NCBI GenBank assembly: GCA_965116115.1
Contig: OZ220486.1
Coordinates: 62,001 to 126,000 of the forward strand
Direction: 5' to 3'
Origin: JAPOXR01 sp965116115
GTDB taxonomy: Bacteria; Pseudomonadota; Alphaproteobacteria; Rhodobacterales; Rhodobacteraceae
DNA: 64,000 bases
The notes beneath the pieces are model-generated. The model searched no databases, was not told where the DNA came from, and saw only the letters and a list, made by a program, of their open reading frames with translations. Position numbers and translations under genes: made by a program. The first letter of the stretch is position 1. Every line of letters starts with the position of its first letter. Positions 37,801 to 47,327 of this stretch are shown in pieces.

Positions 37801-38813
37801 ATCGCAGCGTCCGCGCCGCGCAAAGTCAGTAACCGCCCTGCCGTGGTTTCGATCGGCAGATCGTTGGCATTGCGCACCGGTTCAATCGCCGAGGAATCGA
37901 TCATCCGCATACCCGCGCAAGCCCCCGCCATCGCACCGGCGATGGCGCCGATCGTATCGGTGTCATCGCCGATATTGGCCGCAGTCCGAACCGCCTTCCA
38001 GACATCGCCTCCTGCCAGACGAACGACGCCGAATGCCGCGGCAACGGATTCGCAAGAGGCTGCGGAAGTGCCGACGGACTGCGCGAGACACTCTTCCGAT
38101 ACGCCGCTGTCGGCAAGCTTGAGCGCGTCTGAAATCCGGCGGCGCATGTCACTGTCTCCGGCGGGATAGCCGCGTTTCTGTCCTTCGCCTGCGGCGCTGA
38201 GCGCACGGTCCAGCACGGCATCAAATCCCAGACCGTCAACACCGCTGCTGACGGCGGCGGCCACGGCGGCGGCGGCGGCGATTGCTTCTCCGGTATTATG
38301 AGTCATGCGGCAGGTCAGTTCAACACGGTCCATAAACACGGGCCACGGGAAACACGACGTCGCGATCCCGACTGGAGCAATACGCATCGCCGCGCCGTTC
38401 GTTGTTCCGCCGCGCCCGGTTTCCGCCGCTGGCGCTCCTGCCAGCGCGGCGGCGAGCGCAGCCTTCGTGGACGGGCCGAGCAAGTCGCGCAACCCGCGCG
38501 CCCGGACATCGCGCTCCCATTCCAGCAAATCCCGCGCCCAAAGCGGTTCATTGATCACCCCGCCGTCATCTACCAAACGTCCGGCCAGCAAAAAGGCTTG
38601 TTCGGTGTCATCCGTCACCTGGGCCGCCTTTAAGCCATGGGATACCGGATGATCCGGGCAGGGATCGACAAAATCAGTTATTACCCCGTAATGCCGGGCT
38701 ATGTCCTGTCGCGACAGCGTCTGGGACGGCATCCCCAGAGCATCGCCGATCGCCATTCCCGCCAATGCGCCGCAGGCGCGGTCAAACCTTATTTCGTCCG
38801 CGGTTATCGACAA
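37797..38813 (-). CDS. ADP-ribosylglycohydrolase family protein
   Basis: 338 residues. Members cleave ADP-ribose or related ribosyl groups using two magnesium ions. Metal-site blocks: GALAGMAIGDALGMPSQ at the start, TDDTEQAFLLA (usual DDT), and IGDDTDTIGAIAGAMAGA near the end, all intact. TNGAAMRIAPVGI is the substrate loop. It is the first gene of the operon that continues through the kinase and a polyamine-type importer, so it should act on an imported compound rather than on ADP-ribosylated proteins. This last point is inference. Confidence 0.9.
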   Translation of the reverse strand: MSITADEIRFDRACGALAGMAIGDALGMPSQTLSRQDIARHYGVITDFVDPCPDHPVSHGLKAAQVTDDTEQAFLLAGRLVDDGGVINEPLWARDLLEWERDVRARGLRDLLGPSTKAALAAALAGAPAAETGRGGTTNGAAMRIAPVGIATSCFPWPVFMDRVELTCRMTHNTGEAIAAAAAVAAAVSSGVDGLGFDAVLDRALSAAGEGQKRGYPAGDSDMRRRISDALKLADSGVSEECLAQSVGTSAASCESVAAAFGVVRLAGGDVWKAVRTAANIGDDTDTIGAIAGAMAGACAGMRMIDSSAIEPVRNANDLPIETTAGRLLTLRGADAAI

Positions 38814-38916
38814 TGGAATTTTACATGCAGGCCGAACACATCCGGGTCCGGAACGCTTTCGGCATATTCGGGAACCGGCCCGTCCCGGGAATGGGTCAGA
38901 CGACGCTGTCGCCGCA

Positions 38917-39216
38917 TCACCCGGCGCGCGCTGTCAGGGCGGAGTCCGCCCCGCGCAGCGCCGGCAGAACCCGCACGGCAAGCTCCGCGTCGCTTAAGGA
39001 CAGCGCGATGCTCCAACCGGCGCTGTCGCCGACGGTCTTTCCATCAAAAGTCATGAGCGGCCAGATGCCGCGTTCGGCGGACATCAAGCCTTTGCGCCTG
39101 AGAATCTCCGGATCGTGCAGCGCCGCGGCTGACCGGAAGGCGTTTGGACCGCGCACTCCACCGCTGCCGATCCCTCTGGATCGATTTTTCTTTTCAAGCA
39201 AATGCGCGATTTTCAC
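38917..39216 (-). CDS. Small hypothetical protein (uncertain)
   Basis: 99 residues. High third-position GC and a steady frame (IWPLMTFDGKTVGDSAGW, then LSDAELAVRVLPALRG) suggest past or present coding, but I recognise no family and see no strong ribosome binding site. It may be the remains of a longer gene. It lies upstream of the ADP-ribosylglycohydrolase on the same strand. Confidence 0.3.
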   Translation of the reverse strand: MKIAHLLEKKNRSRGIGSGGVRGPNAFRSAAALHDPEILRRKGLMSAERGIWPLMTFDGKTVGDSAGWSIALSLSDAELAVRVLPALRGADSALTARAG

Positions 39217-39399
39217 GGATCTGGGAGCACGGTCATCCTGCCGCTTATCAAGTCATCTCCATGTCTGTGCCCTGATCTGAACCCGGTTTTGACGACTTGT
39301 CAAGACTCGGCTGCGAAAAAATCGGCATCAGGCACTTCGGATCCCTTTGGGGAATATCGCCGCGATTCCGTTCGATTCCCCCGAAACCCCGGTTAGCCC

Positions 39400-39760
39400 G
39401 ATGCTGTATTGAAGTCCGCCGCATCGGCGTCCACGACGAAGCCGGTCGGCTGATCGGCATGCGCGGACAGTCCGGCCGAGGCGCGGCGATGTTCGAAGGA
39501 AAGGCAGCAACCGCAACCGGTATTTCCTGATAAGCGAGGTGATGACGCCGGAGCGGCTGATGAGCGTCGCGCGGGTGCGCTGGCGGATTGAGAACTTCCT
39601 GCAACAGGTGATTGATATGACTGTAGTCCGTCAGCGCAGCCGCGCCGGCAACAAACCGGAAAACCCGGCGATGATGCGGTGTGCGCCGTCCCGGAAAACC
39701 CGCGATTCGCGGCAAGCTGAAAAGCGCCGGATGGAACGATGATTTCCTGCCGGAAGCCAT
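39400..39760 (+). pseudogene. ISAs1-family transposase remnant
   Basis: Three consecutive pieces in different frames match the C-terminal part of ISAs1 transposases: MFEGKAATATGIS, then YFLISEVMTPERLMSVARVR followed by WRIENFL and NKPENPAMMR, then GKLKSAGWNDDFL. The central WRIEN holds the last catalytic Glu. At least two frame breaks and no N-terminal half: a dead fragment. Sequence before it, from 39217, is unassigned. Confidence 0.7.
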
Positions 39761-40013
39761 CAGGGCCGCCGCGCGAGGCGCAAGCGAAACCGAAGAAGTC
39801 AAAACCGGCAGCAGCTTTCGACGCCGCCGCAAATTTCGCGGTTGCCGAAAAATCGGCGATGGAATATAAGTGCCCGCGTCAGCGCTTCGCCGACACTCAA
39901 AACCGGCCGCACCGGAGAAACCGCTGCTTGAAATCGGCAGCGAAAAATCTGACGATCCGGACAACCGCGCGTCCCGCGCAGACCACGAAACAGGTGAAAG
40001 GGAACACCAAGAT

Positions 40014-41588
40014 ATGAATCCGATACAAAAGTTAAGGCCGGCCATCGCCATTGCCGTTTCGGCAGCTGCGCTGGGAGCGGCTGCGAATTCAGAGACAGTC
40101 CTGCGCGTCAAACCGCACGCTGACCTGAAAAATCTGGACCCGATCTGGACCACCGCCTACATTTCACGCAATCATGGCTACATGATATACGACACGCTGT
40201 TCGCGATGGATGAGACTTTCACTCCGCAGCCGCAGATGGTGGACACTTGGGGGAGTTCCGACGACGGCATGGTGTGGGTTTTCACGCTGCGCGACGGCCT
40301 GACTTTCCATGACGGCTCACCTGTCACCGGCGAGGACGTGGTCGCATCGCTTGAACGCTGGGGCAAACGTGACGGCATGGGGCAGCAGCTGTTCTCCAAC
40401 ATGGACAAATTGGTCGCCGTGGACGAGAAAACCGTGGTTCTGGTGCTTGCGCAGCCGTTCGGTCTGGTGCTGGAAGCTCTCGGCAAAATCTCTTCAAACG
40501 TACCGTTTATCATGCCGAAAGAAGTGGCGGCGACGGATCCGTTTGAGCAGATCTCGGACTACACGGGATCCGGCCCGTTCGTGTTCCAGGAAGATCAGTG
40601 GATACCGGGATCACAGGTCGTATACACGAAATTCGAGGACTATGTGCCCCGCGGCGAACCGGCATCGGCGGCCTCAGGCGGAAAAATCGCCGGTGTCGAC
40701 AAAGTGGTCTGGAATTATATCCCGGATGATACGACTGCCGTGAATGCGCTCATCGCCGGTGAAATCGATTACTATGAGCAGCCGGCCAACGATTTCATTC
40801 CGATCCTGTCCGCCCGCCCGGATCTGACCGTCACGGTGAACGATCCGATCGGCAATATCGGATTCGCCCGTTTCAACCATCTGCTGCCCCCGTTTGACGA
40901 TGCCGCGGTGCGGCAGGCGGCGATCATGGCCATGAAACAGGAAGACTATCTGGCTTCGGCTTTCGGAGACCCGGACTATTGGATGACTTGCTATTCGGTC
41001 TATCCCTGCGGAACTCCGTACGCGAGCGAGATCGCATCCGAAGGCATCATGACCGGGTCAGTCGAGGCCGCGAAGAATGCCCTCGCGGAAACCGGCTACG
41101 ACGGAACTCCGGTGGTGGTCATGCAGCCGACCGACATAGCGGCGCTTTCCGTGTTCTCTCTCGTCACCGCTGAAAAACTGAGAGCCGCCGGGTTCACGGT
41201 TGAAGTGCAGGCCATGGACTGGGCGACCCTGACATCACGTCGGGCCAAGCGCGATCCGGTCGCGGCCGGCGGCTGGAATATGTTCCACACTTGGTGGATC
41301 GGGGCCGATGTCATCGACCCGATGGCAATCGCGTTTTCAGGCAATCCGGATGCCGGATGGTTCGGCTGGCCGGAAGATGCGGAACTCGAGGCGGCCCGCA
41401 AGGCATTCGCCATCGCGGAGACGACGGAAGAAAAGCTGGCGCATGCCCACAAGGTTCAGGAACGTCTCTGGAAGGTCGGCGCCTCGGGTCAGCTCGGCCA
41501 GTTCTTCGTTCCGGTCGCCTACAGAAATTCCGTCAAAGGCCTGATCAAGTCACCGGTGCAGTTCTACTGGAACATCACCGTCGAATAA
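40014..41588 (+). CDS. ABC transporter substrate-binding protein, dipeptide (DppA) type
   Basis: 524 residues from ATG 40014; the longer open frame upstream has no conserved sequence. Residues 1-26 are a signal peptide (IAIAVSAAALGAAANS). The SBP_bac_5 blocks are LDPIWTTAYISRNHGYMIYD region at 45-65, the central WVFTLRDGLTFHDGSPVTGEDV (key part LRDGLTFHDGSPVT) and VRQAAIMAMKQEDYL. It captures peptides or related solutes in the periplasm. It is followed by a strong hairpin and then two permeases and an ATPase. Confidence 0.92.
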   Translation: MNPIQKLRPAIAIAVSAAALGAAANSETVLRVKPHADLKNLDPIWTTAYISRNHGYMIYDTLFAMDETFTPQPQMVDTWGSSDDGMVWVFTLRDGLTFHDGSPVTGEDVVASLERWGKRDGMGQQLFSNMDKLVAVDEKTVVLVLAQPFGLVLEALGKISSNVPFIMPKEVAATDPFEQISDYTGSGPFVFQEDQWIPGSQVVYTKFEDYVPRGEPASAASGGKIAGVDKVVWNYIPDDTTAVNALIAGEIDYYEQPANDFIPILSARPDLTVTVNDPIGNIGFARFNHLLPPFDDAAVRQAAIMAMKQEDYLASAFGDPDYWMTCYSVYPCGTPYASEIASEGIMTGSVEAAKNALAETGYDGTPVVVMQPTDIAALSVFSLVTAEKLRAAGFTVEVQAMDWATLTSRRAKRDPVAAGGWNMFHTWWIGADVIDPMAIAFSGNPDAGWFGWPEDAELEAARKAFAIAETTEEKLAHAHKVQERLWKVGASGQLGQFFVPVAYRNSVKGLIKSPVQFYWNITVE

Positions 41589-41609
41589 GCGGACTGCCTC
41601 GCAGTCATC

Positions 41610-41638
41610 CTGCGCCCGGGAAACATTTCCGGGCGCAG
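41610..41638 (+). terminator. Intercistronic hairpin after the binding-protein gene
   Basis: A perfect 10-bp stem (CTGCGCCCGG / CCGGGCGCAG) with a 9-base loop lies 22 bases after the binding-protein stop and 18 bases before the permease. No T-run follows. Such hairpins usually protect the binding-protein mRNA or reduce transcription into the permease genes, giving excess binding protein. Confidence 0.6.
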
Positions 41639-41655
41639 CGCATTCGCGCAGCATC

Positions 41656-42600
41656 ATGCTGAACTACGTTCTCGTCCGGATTTTGTCCACGCTGCCCGTC
41701 ATGGGTATCGTGGCCTTGTTTGTCTTCATATTGCTGCGTCTTGCGCCCGGCGATCCGGCCGCCGTCATTGCGGGCGACTATGCCACCGCGGAGGATGTCG
41801 AGCGTATCAGACAACAGCTCGGACTCTCCGATCCGCTGCTGGTTCAGTTTTTACGGTGGCTCGGAGGGCTGCTCCAAGGCGATCTCGGAACGTCGATTTT
41901 TTCAAGAAAGCCGGTGACGGTCCTGATCGCCCAGAGACTGGAACCCACGCTGCTTCTCACGCTGACGACAATATTGTTCTCAGTCTTCGTCGCCATACCC
42001 CTCGGAACGATCGCGGCTTACCGTTCGGGAAGCTTCGTTGACCGTCTGATGATGCTGTTTTCGGTCGGAGGATTTTCGGTTCCCGTTTTCGTTCTCGGCT
42101 ATATTCTGATTTACGTCTTCGCGATGACGTTCGATATCCTGCCGGTTCAGGGCTATAAGTCGCCGTTTCAGGACGGAATCGGACCTTTCCTCGTTCACAT
42201 CATTCTTCCCACCGTGACGCTGAGCGTCATTTTCATCGCCCTGATCTCCCGCATGACGCGCGCGGCGGTGATGGAAGTTCTCGAAGAAGACTATATCCGC
42301 ACCGCGAGGGCGAAAGGCCAGTCGGAATTCCGCATTCTGCTCCGGCATGCGCTGCGCAATGCGGCGGTGCCCATCATCACCGTCATCGGCATCGGCATCG
42401 CCTTGCTGATCGGCGGCGTCGTGGTGACGGAAAGCGTTTACAACATTCCGGGTCTGGGCCGGCTGGTGCTGGACGCGGTTCTGGCGCGGGACTATCCGAT
42501 CATCCAAGGCCTGATGCTTTTCTTCAGCTTCATCTATATTTTCATCAACCTGATCATTGATCTGTGCTACACGTTTCTTGATCCGAGGATCAGATATTGA
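41656..42600 (+). CDS. ABC transporter permease, DppB type
   Basis: 314 residues. The first helix (ILSTLPVMGIVALFVFILLR) is typical of DppB. LRLAPGDPAAVIAGDYAT and LGLSDPLLVQFLRWLGG follow. The EAA loop is IRTARAKGQSEFRILLRHAL. Ends GLMLFFSFIYIFINLIIDLCY and a DPRIRY tail, as in the family. It overlaps the next permease by 4 bases. Confidence 0.92.
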   Translation: MLNYVLVRILSTLPVMGIVALFVFILLRLAPGDPAAVIAGDYATAEDVERIRQQLGLSDPLLVQFLRWLGGLLQGDLGTSIFSRKPVTVLIAQRLEPTLLLTLTTILFSVFVAIPLGTIAAYRSGSFVDRLMMLFSVGGFSVPVFVLGYILIYVFAMTFDILPVQGYKSPFQDGIGPFLVHIILPTVTLSVIFIALISRMTRAAVMEVLEEDYIRTARAKGQSEFRILLRHALRNAAVPIITVIGIGIALLIGGVVVTESVYNIPGLGRLVLDAVLARDYPIIQGLMLFFSFIYIFINLIIDLCYTFLDPRIRY

Positions 42601-43466
42601 GCGATGAATCCGTCTCCGTGACAACTCGTCAGGAACCTGCGCTTCTGCGGCTTTTCATCAGCCACCGCGGAGTTCTTTTCGGCGGAACCGCGTTGGCCGG
42701 GATCATTGTTCTTGCCGCCGTCGGCCCGGTTTTCACCTTGGATCCGGTGAGTATCAATCCGCTGAACCGGCTGCGGCCTCCGGGCGGGGACGGCTTTTTC
42801 GGCACCGATATGCTGGGAAGGGATGTTTTCAGCCGGGTGCTCAACGGCGCCCGCGTTTCGCTGACGGTCGGGATCGCGGTGGCGTTGCTGTCGGTCGCCG
42901 CCGGCCTCGCCCTCGGACTTGTCGCAGGCTATGTCCGCGCCCTCGATTCTGTCATCATGCGGATCATGGACGGCCTGATGTCCATTCCGGCGATTCTTCT
43001 GGCCATCGCCATGATCTCGCTGTCCGGCGCGACGCTTTCGACAGTCATCGTCGCCATTGTCATCCCGGAAATCCCGAGAGTGGTGCGCCTTGTCCGGTCG
43101 GTCGTGCTGACCGTGCGCGAGGAACCGTATGTTGAAGCGGCCATCGCATCCGGAACTCCGACCCTGCAGATCATGCGCCGTCACATCCTGCCGAACACCG
43201 TGGCGCCGCTGATCGTCCAGGCGACTTATATCTGCGGCTCAGCCATGCTCCTTGAAGCCATCCTCGGATTCCTGGGCGCAGGCATTCCGCCCGAGATTCC
43301 GTCATGGGGCAATATCATGTCCGAGGGCAGAACCTATTTTCAGATCACCCCTTGGATCATCTTTTTTCCGGGCCTGGCGCTGGCGCTGTCCGTTCTTGCC
43401 GTGAATTTCGTCGGCGACGGACTGCGCGACACGCTTGATCCCCGTATCGCAAGAACAATGCGGTGA
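42597..43466 (+). CDS. ABC transporter permease, DppC type
   Basis: 289 residues from a TTG start at 42597 that overlaps the DppB stop (TTGA). Family blocks: FGTDMLGRDVFSRVLNGARVS after the first helix, the EAA loop YVEAAIASGTPTLQIMRRHI, and LGFLGAGIPPEIPSWGNIM. The tail VGDGLRDTLDPR is canonical. Its stop overlaps the GTG of the ATPase by 4 bases. Confidence 0.92.
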   Translation: MSDESVSVTTRQEPALLRLFISHRGVLFGGTALAGIIVLAAVGPVFTLDPVSINPLNRLRPPGGDGFFGTDMLGRDVFSRVLNGARVSLTVGIAVALLSVAAGLALGLVAGYVRALDSVIMRIMDGLMSIPAILLAIAMISLSGATLSTVIVAIVIPEIPRVVRLVRSVVLTVREEPYVEAAIASGTPTLQIMRRHILPNTVAPLIVQATYICGSAMLLEAILGFLGAGIPPEIPSWGNIMSEGRTYFQITPWIIFFPGLALALSVLAVNFVGDGLRDTLDPRIARTMR

Positions 43467-45067
43467 CCGCCGTTCTGAACATTTCCGGCCTCACCGTCAG
43501 CCTTCCGGCGGGCGGTGACCGGAAATTCGCAATCGAGAACGTATCGCTCACCGTGAAAAACGGCGAGATCGTCTGCGTCGTCGGAGAAAGCGGTTCCGGA
43601 AAATCCGTCACGGCCTTTTCCGTCATGGGGCTTCTCGACCGCAGGGCTCTCAATCCCGTCGCGGGATCAATACGGCTTGAAGGCGACAATTTGCTGGCAA
43701 TGAGCGAACAGCGGCTGCGGCGGCTGCGGGGCGAGCGCGTGTCGATGATTTTTCAGGAGCCGATGACGGCGCTCAATCCCGTGATGAGGGTCGGCGACCA
43801 GATTTCTGAAATGCTGGAAATCCATACCGGCGCCGCCCCTGCGAAGCGGCGCGGGAAAGTTCTGCAGGCGCTGCGCGATGTGCAGCTCCCGGATCCTGAA
43901 TCATTGTACGGTTCGTACCCGCACCAGCTGTCGGGCGGCCAGCGGCAGCGCATCATGATCGCCATGGCCTTGATTCTGGAACCCGGGCTGTTGATCGCGG
44001 ATGAGCCGACCACGGCGCTTGATGTGACCACGCAGGCGAGAATTCTGTCCCTGATCAAGGACATTCAGCTGTCGCGCGGCATGGGGGTTCTGTTCATAAC
44101 CCATGATTTCGGCGTTGTGGCGGAAATCGCCGACCGGGTCGTTGTCATGCAGAACGGACTCATCGTGGAACAGGGCAGGGTCAAGGATGTGCTTGAATCC
44201 CCCGCCCACCCCTATACCCGCCTGCTGATTGACGCGGTTCCTTCCATGACGCCGCCGCCGCGCGAAGAGTCACAGGGAGAAGCGGCGCTTGTGACAGAGG
44301 GGCTGAACAAAGTGTACGGATCCAGCGGCTGGCTGGGGGGCGGGCGCGTGGTCAATGCGGCGCGGAAAATTTCACTGACGCTGAAACGCGGCGAAACTTT
44401 GGGAATCGTCGGCGAAAGCGGTTCCGGAAAATCGACGGTGGCGCGCTGCATCATGCGTTTGGTTGATCCGACATCGGGAAAAATTCTGATCAATGGAGTC
44501 GATATCGCCGCCATGCGCCAGCGGAAGATGCGCCCGTTCCGCCGCCAGATTCAGATCGTCTTTCAGGATCCCTACCGGTCATTGAACCCGCGCCGCACCG
44601 TGGGCAGTTCAATCGTCGAGGGGCCGATGAATTTCGGCGTCAATGCGGAAGAGGCATGGAACCGGGCCCGCAGCCTCATGGAAATCGTCGGCTTGTCATC
44701 AGACTCTCTGGAAAGGTTTCCGCATCAATTCTCCGGCGGGCAAAGGCAACGGATCTGCATCGCCCGCGCTTTGGCGATGGAGCCCGGCATCCTGATCGCC
44801 GATGAAGCCGTGTCAGCGCTTGATGTGTCCGTTCAGGCGCAGGTTCTGGATCTGCTGGACGACGTGCGCCGGAAATTCCGCCTGGCCATGCTCTTCATCA
44901 CACACGACCTGCGGGTGGCGGCGCAGATTTGCGACCGGATCATGGTCATGCAGCACGGAAAGCTGGTCGAACAGGGACCGACTTCGGCTGTTTACGCCGA
45001 TCCACGGGAGCAATATACGCGGGATCTTCTGTCTGCCGCCCCGGGCCAGACTAGGAAACCGCGCTGA
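43463..45067 (+). CDS. Fused dual ATPase of the dipeptide-type ABC transporter (DppD-DppF)
   Basis: 534 residues from GTG 43463. Two complete ABC domains in one chain. First domain: GESGSGKSVTA, LSGGQRQRIMIAMAL, LLIADEPTTALD and ITHDFGVV. Second domain (from about residue 275): GESGSGKSTVARC, FSGGQRQRICIARAL, LIADEAVSALD and ITHDLRVA. In most systems these are separate DppD and DppF proteins. Walker B of the second copy has EAVSALD instead of EPVSALD, which keeps the catalytic Glu. Confidence 0.93.
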   Translation: MTAVLNISGLTVSLPAGGDRKFAIENVSLTVKNGEIVCVVGESGSGKSVTAFSVMGLLDRRALNPVAGSIRLEGDNLLAMSEQRLRRLRGERVSMIFQEPMTALNPVMRVGDQISEMLEIHTGAAPAKRRGKVLQALRDVQLPDPESLYGSYPHQLSGGQRQRIMIAMALILEPGLLIADEPTTALDVTTQARILSLIKDIQLSRGMGVLFITHDFGVVAEIADRVVVMQNGLIVEQGRVKDVLESPAHPYTRLLIDAVPSMTPPPREESQGEAALVTEGLNKVYGSSGWLGGGRVVNAARKISLTLKRGETLGIVGESGSGKSTVARCIMRLVDPTSGKILINGVDIAAMRQRKMRPFRRQIQIVFQDPYRSLNPRRTVGSSIVEGPMNFGVNAEEAWNRARSLMEIVGLSSDSLERFPHQFSGGQRQRICIARALAMEPGILIADEAVSALDVSVQAQVLDLLDDVRRKFRLAMLFITHDLRVAAQICDRIMVMQHGKLVEQGPTSAVYADPREQYTRDLLSAAPGQTRKPR

Positions 45068-45092
45068 CTCCGGGCCGCCGGGCAGCATGGAC

Positions 45093-46541
45093 TCAGCCTT
45101 TAAGCGGGTCGATCGGTCCGCACGGCAGGCCCAGCCTTTCTTCTACGGCGAGCGCGATCTGCAGCAGCCTCGCCTCGCCTCTCGGCGGCCCGATGAGCTG
45201 GATGCCGACCGGCATGCCGCCGGGCGTGAAGCCGGCGGGCAACGAAAGGGACGGCAGACCGGCGGTCGTCGCCAAATATGAAAACCGCAGCCATTCAATA
45301 TAGTCGCCCATTTCAACTCCGTCGACCGCCGGCGGATATTCAACCTCCACAGGTCCCGGGGCAATCCCGGTATTGGGCATCGCGAGCACATCGAACTCTT
45401 CCAGGAATTCCCGCATCGTCTGATAAATCCGGGTCTTGTTCCGCATCGCTTCAAAAATGTCAGAGGCTTTGAGATTGCGTCCGAACTCGGCGTTTTCGCG
45501 CAGTGTTTTCTTGAAATGCCGTTTTGCCTCGTCTGGCAGATAGTCGGTCACGGCGCCGTAATGAATGCCTCTCAATGTGAGGTAGGTTTCATTCAGTCCA
45601 TGCAGCGAGGGGCAGGCATCCTCGACGGTCAGAACGCCGCCTTCAGCCCGTTCCATCGCGTTCCTCAGCGCGTCGCGGATTTCTTTTTCCACCGGCGCGA
45701 AGCCGCCGAGATCCTCCGTGAACGCGATCCGGACGGGGCCGGGATCAGCTTCCACCTCTTCCTGAAACGGCGCCCGGGGTTCAGGAAGGCTTATCGGATG
45801 GCGGGCATCGTAGCCGCACATCGAGTCCAGAAACAGGGCGGCATCGCGGACATCCCGCGCCATGGGCCCGTCAACGGCCTCGGCAGAAAACGCCGTATCG
45901 GCGGGGCCTCCTCCTGCCCGGCCCGGACTGGGCCGGAATCCGACCACAGAGCAGAAACTCGCGGGCGTTCTCAGCGACCCGGCCAGGTCGGAACCATGGC
46001 ACAGCCAAAACTGACCCGTTGCGAGAGCAGCGGCCGATCCCCCTGACGAGCCGCCGGCGTTGCAGTCTGTGTTCCACGGATTTCTGGTCGCGCCGAACAC
46101 GGCATTGAATGTATTCGCGCCGGCGCCGAATTCCGGCGTGTTCGTTTTGCCGCCGATGACGGCGCCGCGTTTTTCCAGACGGTCAATCAGCGCATCGCTC
46201 TTTTCCGGAACGTAGTCCGCCAAAGCCGGGCTGCCGCAGGTATTGGGCAGTCCCGCGACGTCAATCAGATCCTTGATTCCGACAGTCAGGCCGGCCAGCC
46301 AGCCCGGATGCCCGGATTCCGCCTCTGCCCGTTCCCGCAGCCGCGCAATGGAATCTTCCGCGCGCTCCGGGCATTGAATGACCGTCGCATTCACTTCCTT
46401 GTTAACCTGACTGACCCGCTCCAGGGCCGCCTGCAGAATCTCTTCCGGAGTGACTTCGCCGGATTTGAGCATGCGCACGACTTCGCGCGCCGGTTCGGCG
46501 CAGAGTTCGGATCCGCTGTATTCTGTTTCCGGCCGACCCAT
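45093..46541 (-). CDS. Amidase (amidase-signature family)
   Basis: 482 residues from ATG 46541, with GGAGA 6 bases upstream. Cytosolic hydrolase of amides with a Ser-cisSer-Lys triad. Lys is in LTVGIKDLIDVAG; the cis-Ser is in NAGGSSGGSAAALATG; the nucleophile Ser is in GSDLAGSLRTPASF. The C-terminus GLPSLSLPAGFTPGGMPVGIQL is canonical. It is convergent with the peptide-type importer, ending 25 bases from it; it may act on an imported amide, but the opposite strand means separate control. Confidence 0.92.
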   Translation of the reverse strand: MGRPETEYSGSELCAEPAREVVRMLKSGEVTPEEILQAALERVSQVNKEVNATVIQCPERAEDSIARLRERAEAESGHPGWLAGLTVGIKDLIDVAGLPNTCGSPALADYVPEKSDALIDRLEKRGAVIGGKTNTPEFGAGANTFNAVFGATRNPWNTDCNAGGSSGGSAAALATGQFWLCHGSDLAGSLRTPASFCSVVGFRPSPGRAGGGPADTAFSAEAVDGPMARDVRDAALFLDSMCGYDARHPISLPEPRAPFQEEVEADPGPVRIAFTEDLGGFAPVEKEIRDALRNAMERAEGGVLTVEDACPSLHGLNETYLTLRGIHYGAVTDYLPDEAKRHFKKTLRENAEFGRNLKASDIFEAMRNKTRIYQTMREFLEEFDVLAMPNTGIAPGPVEVEYPPAVDGVEMGDYIEWLRFSYLATTAGLPSLSLPAGFTPGGMPVGIQLIGPPRGEARLLQIALAVEERLGLPCGPIDPLKG

Positions 46542-46841
46542 GTGATTCTCCGCAATATCAATGGTTGCCCCAGCCAAGTATAGTTTCCGGCGCTGAAACA
46601 ACAGGCTTGATGCCGGCGCAGCGCGACCGGGGAGCCCGCCGGCGGCCGGATCCGGGCAAGCAGACGCGCGTACAGGCATGACGTTGCTGTCTGCCGGACC
46701 GGAGCGCTATGGTCGGCTGAGAACATCAAGGCCCGCCGGATGCGATTTTTTCTTCCGCTGCGCGCGAATTTCATCCCTGCCGACCGGGAAGACGGATTTA
46801 CGGACTGTCGCGCGCCGCGCAACGGGGAAACGCAGGCGATC

Positions 46842-47327
46842 ATGCCCGAGCGGCGAGAGTCGGAAGAACCGTGTCCATTGACTGAAAAACCATCCGCCGG
46901 CAAGGCGAAACCGCCCGTCCCTCCCAGCGAAGAGCGCAGCAGGAACATGCGCGCTGTCAAGGGACGCGACACCAAACCGGAAATGCAGGTGCGCAGGCTT
47001 CTGCACCGGCTCGGTTACCGCTACCGGCTGCACCGGAAAGACCTGCCCGGACGCCCTGACATCGTGTTCGGCCCGCGGCGCAAGGTCATTTTCGTTCATG
47101 GCTGTTTCTGGCACGGCCATTCCTGCAAGGCCGGCCAGCGTGTTCCGAAAACCAACACCGAATACTGGACTGCCAAAATCCTGACCAACGTCGAACGCGA
47201 CCGCAGGCAAATTGAAAAACTGTCGGCCGCCGGCTGGTCAGCGCTGGTTCTGTGGGAGTGCGAACTGCGCGACAGCGGCGCTCTTACAGAGCGGCTGGTC
47301 AGGTTTCTGGACGGCGGTAACGGCTGA
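46842..47327 (+). CDS. vsr: Very short patch repair endonuclease Vsr
   Basis: 161 residues from ATG 46842. Vsr nicks next to T:G mismatches left when 5-methylcytosine deaminates. Family blocks: RNMRAVKGRDTKPEMQVRRL, LPGRPDIVF with the catalytic Asp, RKVIFVHGCFWHGHSC with metal/His residues, and KTNTEYWTAKILTNVERD. Residues 1-33 precede the fold. Vsr genes normally sit beside a cytosine-5 methyltransferase; none is present in the window. A decayed second copy follows at 47995. Confidence 0.93.
   Translation: MPERRESEEPCPLTEKPSAGKAKPPVPPSEERSRNMRAVKGRDTKPEMQVRRLLHRLGYRYRLHRKDLPGRPDIVFGPRRKVIFVHGCFWHGHSCKAGQRVPKTNTEYWTAKILTNVERDRRQIEKLSAAGWSALVLWECELRDSGALTERLVRFLDGGNG

Noticed and set aside
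39248..40153. 301-residue minus-strand open frame
   Set aside because: Antisense to the ISAs1 remnant and to the start of the substrate-binding protein; no family pattern.
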